Origin: Neocallimastix lanati (nom. inval.)
Lineage: Eukaryota > Neocallimastigomycota > Neocallimastigomycetes > Neocallimastigales > Neocallimastigaceae
Direction of reading: 5' to 3'
Assembly: GCA_016946835.1 (NCBI GenBank)
Contig: JACVTC010000052.1
Coordinates: forward strand, 770,001 to 834,000
Length of the DNA: 64,000 nucleotides
The position numbers were made by a program, and so were the translations under genes. The notes beneath the pieces were generated by a model. The model did not search any database, had not been told where the DNA came from, and saw only the letters and a list, made by a program, of their open reading frames with translations. Positions 1-8,664 of the stretch are shown here, in pieces; position 1 is the first letter of the stretch; each line of letters starts with the position of its first letter.

Positions 1-1655
1 TGTTTGAGGGTAGGTGCAAACTTTTCCTTATAGTCGATTCCATATTCTTGAGTATATTCCTTAGCGACCAGTCTTGCTTTTCTTTTTGATTATCTTACCA
101 TTTGAATCCCTTTTATATTTGAATACCCACCTAGAAGAAATGATGTTAGATCCTGAAGGTATCTTATTAACAATTGAATAAATATTATGTTTTTTTTCAT
201 GTTGTCCAGCTTTTCTTTTTTACTGAAGTTAACCATTCCTTTTTATTTTTTAATTTGAATATATCTTTGAAAATGTAGGGTTTAATCAGAGTATTGTTAT
301 TCTGATTTATTTTCATGATTTCTGTGTTACTTAACCTTTTTTTCTTTTATTTGAATTGGATGAATTTATACATAATTTTCTTTTTTGTACTTTCAAAAAA
401 AAAAAAATAATTGTTTTTGTCTTCGTTGTTTTCTTTGTATTTATTGTTAATAATATTAATTTCCTTCTGAGTATTTGTTGATTTATTGATGTTGTCGTTT
501 TCCATTGTGTTGTGAAGTTCATTATTAATACCTTTTGGGTTATTATGTTGAACATTATTATTATTTGTTGATTCATTTCTTATTGTGCTGATATTTGTTT
601 TGTTGATTATAGTAGTATTATCATTATGATTAATATTACTACGGTTGCTATTTTTATCACTGTGTTTGTTGATGTATTGATTTATATTTTTGTAAGTGTT
701 GATGTCTTTTTGATTATTTGAATTTATATTTTTATTCAAAAAATTTATTCATTAGTCTTGTTTTTCTTATTGTCAGTTTTATTGTAATAATTGTACTGAT
801 TTAATTTCTTGATATGGGCACTCTCCCTGAATTCGTTATTGGTAATGTATTTGTTTATAAAAGAATTTCCGGGTTCATTTTCCATAAATTCGACAGTAAG
901 AGCTAAAATAATTTTATTATTTATAATATCATACACTTTACATCCATTAGTGTTGTTACTTATAACCAAGAAAGATTCCAGGGTGAGAGTTGTTATTGAA
1001 TTTTGAACGAAGTTCTTTGGGAACAAAGAAGTAGACCCTGTATCCAAAAACTCGAAAGATACTGATAATCTATGGGTTTGTTATTAGAAAACTTCATAAG
1101 GAATTCTTTTTTTGATTACCTTGGTGTGGGGGGAGTCTATTATAAATGAAGTTAGCAGTATCGACTGCATACTCCCAGAATTCATGACTAAGTTTGGCTT
1201 CGTTGAGTAATGCTTTGGCAGAGGAAATAAGGATGCCATTAAATCTTTCTGCTCGACCATTTTTGAGAGGGATTATACGGAATTGATGAAATTGATGTTT
1301 GATCCTATTTTCTTGACAGAAAGTTTGAAATTGACTATTTTGAAATTCTTTTCCATTGTCAAAGCGAATGACTTTTATAGTTATATATATATATATATTT
1401 TTTTTTTGAATTATATATTTTCATTGTACCAAATAATGAATTTATTGAATACCTCACTTTTTTTTTTTACTTTCAGTGAAGATTACCCAACCGAATCTTG
1501 AAATAGTCGTCTAAGATAGTGAGGAAGTATTTATTATTGTTAATGGAGCTGATGACAGGTCCAACAAGATCCATATGAATAAGATCTAAAATTTGACTTG
1601 TTTTATTTGTTGAAACTTTATAAGGTTTATTTTTTAGTTTTGGAGTTGATGTATG
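1..1655 (-). pseudogene. Ty1/copia pol remnant: integrase, Asn-rich linker, start of reverse transcriptase
   Basis: Read on the minus strand from 1655 down, fragments in changing frames spell a Ty1/copia polyprotein. Integrase comes first: LIHMDLVGP (first catalytic Asp, about 1561-1580), LTILDDY, IRFDNGKEF (second Asp, about 1341-1372) and NGRAERFNG (the Glu, about 1235-1262), then EFWEYAVDTANFIYNRLPH. A downstream block (YRVYFFVPKEL, then GCKVYD) matches the segment after the copia integrase core. An Asn-rich linker follows (open 347-739). The N-terminal reverse transcriptase signature (SSRWVFKYKRDSNGK, then RLVAKEYTQEYGIDY and FAPT) runs off the window's left edge. At least four frame changes or stops (for example near 1080, 1020, 960 and 85) make it inactive. 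Family order IN before RT identifies copia rather than gypsy. The rest of RT and RNase H would lie outside the window. Confidence 0.85.
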
Positions 1656-1687
1656 TTGGGCATTTAATTTTTATATTAATATTTTTA

Positions 1688-1876
1688 TATTAATACTTTA
1701 TTATTGAATTGAAAAAAAAAGAAAAAAAAAAAAAAAGAAGTAAAGAAAGAAAAAAAAAAAATTTTTTTTTTTTTTTGTTTTTTTATTAATTATTTTTTTT
1801 TTCATTAATAAATTTTTTTTTTCAGTAATTATTTTTTTTTTTCAGAAATTATTATTATTGTTATTATTTTTATTTT

Positions 1877-1912
<36 letters not shown>

Positions 1913-1915
1913 AAT
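1688..1915. repeat. Homopolymeric A/T tract
   Basis: Long A and T runs with short interruptions fill the gap between the copia remnant and the tRNA gene. No coding potential is seen. It may be the decayed end of the copia element. Confidence 0.8.
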
Positions 1916-1951
1916 AAAAATGCTTCTACTTTTTGATGCAATAAATAAGTC

Positions 1952-1968
1952 GAAAAAAAAAGAAAATA
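1952..1968 (-). terminator. Pol III terminator of tRNA-Ser
   Basis: Directly downstream of the tRNA on the minus strand lies TTTTC followed by a T9 run, the usual T-run signal for RNA polymerase III termination. Confidence 0.75.
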
Positions 1969-1971
1969 TAT

Positions 1972-2053
1972 CGTCACCTGCAGGACTCGAACCTGCGCTC
2001 CCAAAGGGAAATGGCTTAGCAGGCCACCGCGTTAACCACTCCGCCAAAGTGAC
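1972..2053 (-). tRNA. tRNA-Ser (anticodon GCU)
   Basis: The minus strand folds into a complete 82-nt class II tRNA including the discriminator G. The acceptor stem is GTCACTT with AGGTGAC. The D arm contains GCGGAGTGGTTAACGC, the anticodon stem is GTGGC/GCCAT and the loop CTGCTAA gives anticodon GCT, reading AGC and AGT serine codons. A long variable arm (TTCCC-TTT-GGGA) is typical of tRNA-Ser, and the T arm is GCAGG-TTCGAGT-CCTGC, which also holds the B box. No intron and no encoded CCA are seen. It is the only tRNA recognised in the window, and LTR-type elements begin 13 bp from its 5' end. Confidence 0.96.
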
Positions 2054-2066
2054 TTTTTGTTTTTTC

Positions 2067-2815
2067 TGGTAAAGAATGACTATAAATTACTTATTTTGTT
2101 ATGTTTAGACATAACTTAACCATAATTAAGTTTATATTCTTTACTAATGGAACTTTCTTATATTCTTCCCTGAATTAAATTAAAAATTTTATTATATAAT
2201 ATTATAAATTAATTAAAATTATTATAATATTAATTAAAATTTTTATAAAAATATTTTTTATAAAATCATTACTGAATCTTAATTAAATTAATATTAAAAT
2301 ACATATAAACTCTTCAAAAATTTATATTAACAAATTCTTTATTGAATCTATATTAAAATTATTTTATATTTTTATTATATTTTTATCAAATTAATTATTA
2401 TTAACTTTCAATAACATTATAAATTAATATTAATTTTTATTAAACTTAAAATAAATTATCATTAAATAATTTATTATCTTTTACCAAATTCAATTAATAT
2501 TTTTGTAAACTTTTAATTAAATATTTTATTAAAAACTTTTTAATTATTTACTCCAGATATTATTTAATTAAAATCTTTATAATATCTTTTTAAATAATAA
2601 TTTTTTTATTCCTTTATGGAATTTATATTAAACATATTATTAATAATTTTATTTAACATTTAATTAAGAATGAATTAATAATTCTTTTAATTAAATACTT
2701 AAATTCTTTTTCATTTCCAAGATATTAAACTTTAAAAATGAAATCGAATATAAATATCTGAAGAAAATAACTTCTTCTAAAGATATAAAAAAAAATAACA
2801 CAAAACAATAATAAA

Positions 2816-2850
<35 letters not shown>

Positions 2851-3091
2851 TAATAATAATAATAAAATAAAAATAGTAATAATATTAGTAATAGTATAAG
2901 TAATAGTATTAATATTAATATTAGGAATAGTAATAATTTAGCTAATGAAATTTAATTAGTTTAATAAATAATGTAATTACTTTAAAAATTAAATAAATAA
3001 ATAAATTATAAAATTGTTATTGTGTAAATAAATATTTTAAATCTTTATCTTTTGTGTATAAAAATTTTGTTTTTCCCAATGAACCATAACA
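2067..3091 (+). mobile_element. Solo LTR, F family (copy F0), next to the tRNA gene
   Basis: It starts TGGTAAAGAATG and contains the early-LTR motif GGAACTTTCTTATATTCTT at 2149-2167, shared with the other F-family LTRs at 12494, 22493, 31492, 36661 and 41417. The first 85 bp form a long imperfect hairpin (GTAAAGAAT paired with ATTCTTTAC near 2138, with an inner GTTATGT/ACATAAC). The end is placed at CATAACA (3090-3091) just before element A, but no clean target duplication is visible (TTTTC versus TTTCT), so the right edge is uncertain. The interior is AT-rich with an AAT microsatellite at 2815-2870. No ORF is present. Confidence 0.6.
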
Positions 3092-3148
3092 TTTCTTTTT
3101 GTAAGAATCTATAATTATTTTTAACAAAATAATTATATTTTCTTAGTT

Positions 3149-3799
3149 TGTCAAAGTTTTAAGATAATTTGGTCTTAACGATTAGGTCAAGATGCCAAAT
3201 TATAGTAATTAATTAATAACTTAATTTTACTCTTATTTAAAACATATTGTTATTAGTAAATTTTATAATTAAGTTTTTTTTTAAAATATAAATTTTATTT
3301 AATTTTAAAAATATTTTATTACATTATTATTTTATATAATTATTACTATAATTTAAATTACAATAATCCTACAAAGGATTAATCAAAGAATTTAAACATG
3401 TATTTATATAAAATAATTAATTATTAAAATATTAATTATTAATATGAATATGTAAATAATATTAATATAAGTTTGATATTGATAATATAAAGTTAGATAA
3501 TAATATAAATATTTAATATAAATAAAATATAAGAATCAAATATTGCTAAATATTATATTTTATAATTAAAATATAATATGTAGAAATTAATTTAATGACA
3601 ATCACGTGTTTACATTATTTAATATATATTAAATTCAATATGTTAATAATATTTAGTAATTAGTTGGCCTAGACTAATTCCTAAATATTTTAATAATAAT
3701 TATTATATTATTAATTATTAATATTGAAATTCAAATAACTGAATTATTGAAATTGAAATTGAAATTGAATTAAATGGAAATTCAATTATTATCTTAACA
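3149..3799. mobile_element. Solo LTR nested in the 5' LTR of element A
   Basis: This 651-bp insertion runs from TGTCAAAG to CTTAACA and is flanked by perfect 5-bp copies of TAGTT (3144-3148 and 3800-3804). The undisturbed 3' LTR of element A has a single TAGTT at the matching place, so the insertion and its duplication are established directly from the sequence. No ORF is present and the orientation is unclear. No second copy of this LTR was recognised in the window. Confidence 0.93.
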
Positions 3800-4181
3800 T
3801 AGTTAGGTTATAATTAATATAACTTTTATTTAACTCATATTTCATTTATACAATTAATTATAATTAATAATTTATTTAATTATATATTAAAATTTTATTT
3901 AGTTTAATATTAAAAATTTATTTAATCAAATAATTTTTATACATTTAAAATAATATTAAATTTATTTAATTATTCACTTAATTATTAAATTTATTAGTTT
4001 TAGTTTTCTCTCACTTATTAAATCATAAACTAAAACACTATTCTGTATTTTATCATGTATTCTGTATTCTATCATGTATTCTGTATTGTATTAATCATGT
4101 ATTTTATTATTAATGTATTGTTTTATATTTTTTATGTAAAGTTCTATAAAATAGAACTAAATAGATTAAATTTTAAATTTT

Positions 4182-4471
4182 ATGATCGAAATAATTTTCA
4201 TTTATTTTATTCTTTTATTTTCGATCATTATATTAGATTAAGTAATCGGTTAATTAAGGTTTTTCCAATTACTTCTTAAAAGTAATCGGTTTTACTTAAT
4301 TAACGCAATGATCGATATGGATAGAATATCGATCAAAAAACTTATCTAGGTTTTTCTTCTAGTCTTTTCCTAGATAAGAGATTTGTTAAGATTAGAACCC
4401 CTTTTGATTTTAACCTTATTTTGACAAAAAAGTATAAATAAGGCTCTTGAGTTCTCTTGAGAAATCAAGAG
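4182..4471 (+). promoter_or_regulatory. LTR-A promoter with an ordered array of palindromes
   Basis: Five inverted repeats occur in order. ATGATCGAAA pairs with TTTCGATCAT (4182-4228). AGTAAT blocks pair around 4240-4290. GATCGATAT (4310-4318) pairs with ATATCGATC (4326-4334). CTTATCTAGG (4341-4350) pairs with CCTAGATAAG (4369-4378) around the loop TTTTTCTTCTAGTCTTTT. After the TATA box TATAAATA (4433-4440), CTCTTGA (4444-4450) pairs with TCAAGAG (4465-4471). The same order recurs in the 3' LTR of A and, inverted, in the C-family LTRs. Whether these act as DNA sites or as RNA structure is not known. Confidence 0.7.
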
Positions 4472-5137
4472 TTATTATTATAACAATTATAATATAATAA
4501 TAATAACAATAAGTTTTAACATTTAAAATTTTTAATAAAAAATAAAACAAATTATTTTAATAAAACAAATTTTATAATTAAAACTTTTCCTTATCAATTT
4601 TAGTGTTTCGTCTATTATAATTCGTTATAATAAACTCGATAATTAGAAAGAACCATAGGTAAGTATGATTCTTTTCTAAACCTTTAATATTAGCAGTTAG
4701 AGCTAATATTAATGATTAATAATTTAATTATAATTTTTTAATTAAATTATTACAATAACTCTTCTTAGTATAGTTTAATAGAATAGTTAATTAATTTAAT
4801 AATATAATTAATTTCTAGAATCAAGTAGTACAAAATAATTTAGTGTAGTACAATAAAAATTTTTATGATTAATAATAAATAAAATAATATAAATTATATA
4901 GAATAATCTAGAAATTAAAAAAATAAATTAATATATAGTAAATAAATTAAATATTAAAATATAAGTAGATAATATTAGTAAATCAGATCAAAAATCATTA
5001 ATTAATAATTTAGTACAGAAATTATAAGAATAAATTAATATAAACCATAAATTAAATATTAAAAAATAAGTAAATAATAATAATTAGTTGGATAAATAAT
5101 TAAAATCATAAAAAATTAAAAGAATAGATATATAGTA

Positions 5138-5345
5138 ATAAATAATAATAAATAATAATAAATAATACTAAATAATACTAAATAATAATAAATAATAATA
5201 AATAATAAATAATAATAAATAATAATAAATAATAATAAATAATAATAAATAATAATAAATAATAATAAATAATAATAAATAATAATAAATAATAATAAAT
5301 AATGATAGTAAATAATAAATGATAAATGATAAATGATAAATAATA
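5138..5345. repeat. AAT/AAAT microsatellite in the element A leader
   Basis: An almost uninterrupted run of AATAATAAAT-type units, ending in AATGATAAATGAT variants. Confidence 0.9.
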
Positions 5346-5429
5346 AAAAAAATTAAACAACAATAAATAGCAATAATAAAATAAATAATAACAATAATAA
5401 GAACACATAAATACACTAACATATGTTTA

Positions 5430-5780
5430 CATGATTTTAGGGAAATAGAACTGGAAGAAGTAGGCCAAGGAAACAATATAGAAGAACCAAGACTTAGTAC
5501 AGACCTTAGAAGCAGAAGTGTGTTAGCATCTAGGTAACAGTTTCCGGATTAAGTTTATCTGTCACAGGCAGCGATCTGGGCAGCTCTGGACTGGCCTATC
5601 CGATGTGTGGTAGGTTGCAATCGTGGTGTACGCGGGAACATGACACCAGTAATAGGCAAGCTGCTCCCGTCATTAAGTACATACTACTGTTTACTGCTAA
5701 CGTGCTTCTGGAAAATCGTCTGGAAATGCTTGAGTATTTTCTTATTCAACTGTTTTCTTTCGCCAAAACTTCCTAACTAT
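5430..5780 (+). other. GC-richer untranslated leader of element A
   Basis: Base composition jumps abruptly between the AT microsatellite and gag, with words such as GGCAGCGATCTGGGCAGC and GTGTACGCGGGAACATGAC. Reading frames are short and show no protein-like character. It is a candidate packaging or ribosome-entry region, or intron interior; this is inference. Element D has a comparable leader on its own strand. Confidence 0.5.
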
Positions 5781-5847
5781 GACCTTATAATCATAATAAA
5801 CATATATATATATTTCGTAGTTAATATAATTTATAATTTAGGTAAAA

Positions 5848-6462
5848 ATGGAATCCAATAGTAATAACGCCCAAATTCCAAGTGAAGTTGAATCCTCAAA
5901 GCTTATAACAGCTTTAACAGAATTTATTCCTACCTTCTTTTCCGCCAACGGAGTGTTATCCAAGGACTTAGCTGATAACAACAAACTTAACGTTAATGAG
6001 CTCCTGGAACAGAGTGAATTGTTTTTTAAAAAACATCCCAACTCTTTTTCCACGGACGACTTAAAAATTTCTTATGTTATCAGCATGTTACATGGACCTC
6101 CAAAGAAATGGGGACTTTCATTGAAGGCTGATGGGACTTTAAATTCGTTAAGCTATGACACCTTTAAAGATATTTTGATAAGCAATTTTGGGGATACTAA
6201 AGAACAGAAGGATGTTCTTATTGAACAACTTCTAAACTTAAAACAACTTCATTTAGGAAGAGCTGCATTATATACTATTGAATTTCGAAGGTTAGCTGGA
6301 CGTATTGGATGGCCGGACGATGTATTCATTGACCTAATCAAAAGAGGTCTTCTTGAGGATGTTAAAACAGAGTTCAATAAATTAGACAAACCTAAAAGTT
6401 TATTTGAGGCAACAAATTCTATTATCAATATTGATAGAAAATGTTTACTTAAGCAAAAGTAA
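5848..6462 (+). CDS. gag: Element A Gag (capsid-like)
   Basis: A 204-residue Gag of the Ty3/gypsy type. The capsid-like core reads from residue about 50 (LLEQSELFFKKHP, then MLHGPPKKWGLSL) to about 160 (FKDILISNFGD, LLNLKQLHL, then FRRLAGRIGWPDDVF). This follows the retrotransposon gag domain pattern of an aromatic-rich helix followed by an RLA/W block. The chosen ATG is the first after the leader and follows the acceptor-like TTTAG. The frame stops after KCLLKQK with no CCHC zinc knuckle, so the nucleocapsid part is missing or out of frame. The protease frame is open from 6453 and lies in the -1 frame. A homologous, more decayed Gag is on the minus strand at 39.4-40.2 kb. It would form the virus-like particle shell if expressed. 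Confidence 0.8.
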   Translation: MESNSNNAQIPSEVESSKLITALTEFIPTFFSANGVLSKDLADNNKLNVNELLEQSELFFKKHPNSFSTDDLKISYVISMLHGPPKKWGLSLKADGTLNSLSYDTFKDILISNFGDTKEQKDVLIEQLLNLKQLHLGRAALYTIEFRRLAGRIGWPDDVFIDLIKRGLLEDVKTEFNKLDKPKSLFEATNSIINIDRKCLLKQK

Positions 6463-6524
6463 AGACCAATGACTACAACCCAAAGAGTAGTAAATCTTTC
6501 AAACGAAAAAGAAACGAAACTAAC

Positions 6525-7205
6525 ATGACCGAAAACAAATTTAAACGCAATAAGCACCATAAGGGACGAGACAATGGAAGTATTTTATCAGCAAATTACA
6601 CCCCAAGTCATAATAATAAAATGACTACAACTTTCTTGTTGACCGTTAATAACAAAAAGATTAAAACCAGAATCCTTATTGACTCGGGCTCTGCTAGAAG
6701 TTATCTCTGCAAAAGCTTCGTAACAGCAAACAAAATTCCTTATTCAAACCTCTCAAATACGATCAATGTAAAACTTCCTAATGAAAAGAATATGGCTATA
6801 AAACAAGTTACAAAACGTCTTAAGCTTACTTTCATGGACCATACGGAAACATTTGAATTCTTTATAGCCAATTTACAACTTCAAGACGTATCTGCAATCC
6901 TTGGAAGAGATTGGTTAAGCCTTCATTCACCCTACATTGATTACAAAAATAATAAAATTTACTTCTTGGAAAGCTACTGTAAAAACCATTGCCCTTCTGC
7001 TAAGGGTAATAGGTTTGTTTTCCATTCATCAGATATTACTGCTTCTCTCTTATCCAATAATGAACAGAAGGAAGAAATTCCTCTTGACTCAATAATTCCA
7101 GATTCCATACCTGAAGACGAACTTAGCGATATGAACATTTGCGCTGCTTTAGTTCACAATAGTGAAATTAAGAATACCAAAAGAAATAAAAAAAAAAATA
7201 ATTAA
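6525..7205 (+). pseudogene. Element A aspartic protease segment
   Basis: A retropepsin-like domain is visible: KTRILIDSGSARSYLCKSF holds the DSG catalytic triplet, and VSAILGRDWLSLHSPYIDY is the C-terminal ILG block of the fold. The frame is open back to 6453, overlapping the end of gag, so the ATG at 6525 need not be the real start. The C-terminal stretch PDSIPEDELSDMNICAAL is shared with the minus-strand copy at 38.5-39.4 kb (CIPEDELIEDICLAML). The frame ends in an A-rich tract at 7186-7205. By comparison with that copy, where the protein runs straight on into the RT linker, a one-base length change in the A run probably caused the break. Confidence 0.8.
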
Positions 7206-8664
7206 AAAATATTATTATAACCTTTGTATTGTATTTGAAAAGAAAGAAGCTGATAAACTCCCTCCACACCGTGTTTATGATATATCCATTGATTTAGTTC
7301 CCTGTGCTCAACTTTATTTTGGACCAATTTATTCGTTGACTGTTGAAGAAAAGAAGGCACTTCGTGAATACATTAAGGAAAACCTTGCTAAAGGATTCAT
7401 TAGAAAATCAAAATCTCCTGCTGGTGCCCCGGTGCTATTTGTTAGAAAACGTGACGGTTCTCTTAGACTTTGTGTTGACTATAGAAAGCTCAATTCTATC
7501 ACCATTAGAAACAGTTATCCAATTCCTAGGATATCTGATTTGATAGAATCATTTAAAGGTGCTATTATTTTCTCTCGGCTTGACTTAAGATCTGCCTATA
7601 ACTTAGTTCGTGTCAAGAAAGGCCATGAATACCTTACTGCTTTTCGTACTCCTTTTGGTCATTTTGAATACCGTGTAATGCCTTTTGGTTTACGTAATGC
7701 ACCTTCGGTTTTTCAACGCTTTATCCAAGACATTTTTTCTGATGATATTGGCTTGTTTCTCTTTGTCTACTTAGATGACATTATAATATATTCGAAAAAC
7801 CTTACTGAACATATTAAACATGTTCATCATGTCCTTTCCTTGTTAGTCAAAAATGGTCTCTATGTAAAACTAGAAAAATGTGAATTTCACGTTCCTGAAA
7901 CTACTTTTTTAGGGTTTGTTGTATCAATAAATGGCCTTTCTATGGATAAAAACAAAGTAAAATCAATTCTTGAATGGCCTACTCCAAAAAACATGAATGA
8001 ACTTCAAAGTTTCCTCGAACTCTGTAACTACTATAGGAAATTCATAAAGAATTTCGCCATAATTATGGAACCCTTAAGAATACTCCTCAAGAAGAATAAC
8101 GAGTTCAAATGGAATGATGATGCTGAAAATGCCTTCAAAAAATTAAAACTTGCTTTTACCACAGACGAAATCCTTATTTACCCCGATCCAGATAAGGAAT
8201 TCACTGTTGAAACTGATGCCAGTGATTTTGCTGTGGGTTGCATTCTTTCTCAAATCAGTGACAAGGATAACGAACTTCACCCTGTCGCTTTTCATTCTAG
8301 GTCTTTGTCATCTTCTGAATTAAATTATACAATATATGACAAGGAACTACTCGCTATTATCACCGCTTTTGAAACCTGGCGTCACCACCTTGAAGGGGCT
8401 AAGTTTCCTGTTCAAATCATTACCGATCACAGGAATTTATTATATTTTAAAAAGCCTCAACATTTAAACCAACGCCAGATAAGATGGAGCCTCTTTCTTT
8501 CTAAGTTTGACTTTAGGATTTCGTTCAGACCTGGATCAAGGTGTGGTAAACCAGATTCGTTGTCGAGACGTCCGGATTATAAATCCGTGGTTTCCCTCCA
8601 CAACAAAGACCGTCCTTTATTGGATGATAATGCCTTTTGTTGTGCAAACACTATTATCAAGTAG
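7162..8664 (+). pseudogene. Element A reverse transcriptase and RNase H
   Basis: It starts at a linker (VFEKKEADKLPPHRVYDISI) and runs through a complete Ty3/gypsy reverse transcriptase: FIRKSKSPAGAPVLFVRKRDG, LCVDYRKLN, FSRLDLRSAYN with the first catalytic Asp, MPFGLRNAPSVFQ, and FVYLDDIIIYS with the YxDD box. RNase H follows (TVETDASDFAVG, YDKELLAII, ITDHRNLLYF, then GKPDSLSRRPDY). It uses 500 codons, then stops at 8662-8664 inside the first copy of a 166-bp tandem duplication. Catalytic residues of RT and RNase H are present. The loss of function comes from the frame breaks on both sides. It reads in frame 1 while protease is in frame 3 and integrase in frame 2. Confidence 0.9.

Larger units (their letters stand above)
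3100..4754 (+). mobile_element. 5' LTR of element A (Ty3/gypsy), split by a nested solo LTR
   Basis: It begins TGTAAGAATCTATAATTATT and ends TTAAATTATTACA. After removing the nested insertion at 3149-3799 and its duplicated TAGTT it aligns along its length with the 3' LTR at 10062-11132. The two copies differ by small substitutions and by the number of about 17-bp TATTCTGTATTCTATCATG repeats (near 4039-4085 here, more in the 3' copy). A TATA box lies at 4433-4440. A splice-donor-like ATAG/GTAAGTATG is at 4659. U5 ends in a hairpin at 4717-4754. No clear 5-bp duplication flanks the whole element: CTTTT lies before it and TTTTG after it. Confidence 0.88.
4659..5841 (+). other. Possible leader intron of element A (LTR donor to gag acceptor)
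   Basis: A consensus-like donor ATAG/GTAAGTATG lies in U5 at 4659, and an acceptor-like TTATAATTTAG ends at 5841, seven bases before the gag ATG at 5848. Splicing between them would remove 1183 nt, including the AT microsatellite and the GC-richer leader with its many upstream ATGs. C-family LTRs have an AGGTAAAA-type sequence at the matching place. Splicing is an inference with no transcript evidence. The alternative is an unspliced leader containing packaging or translation signals. Confidence 0.35.

Noticed and set aside
4755-4775. Primer-binding site directly after the 5' LTR of element A
   Set aside because: The sequence ATAACTCTTCTTAG lacks the TGG expected for pairing with a tRNA 3' end, and no other candidate was convincing.
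5168-5476. Minus-strand frames rich in Ile/Tyr/Leu across the AAT microsatellite
   Set aside because: They are a translation of the simple repeat with no start context or protein-like complexity.
5607-5861. 84-residue plus-strand frame in the element A leader
   Set aside because: It runs from the GC-richer leader into AT-rich DNA, has no recognisable motif and overlaps the gag start in another frame.
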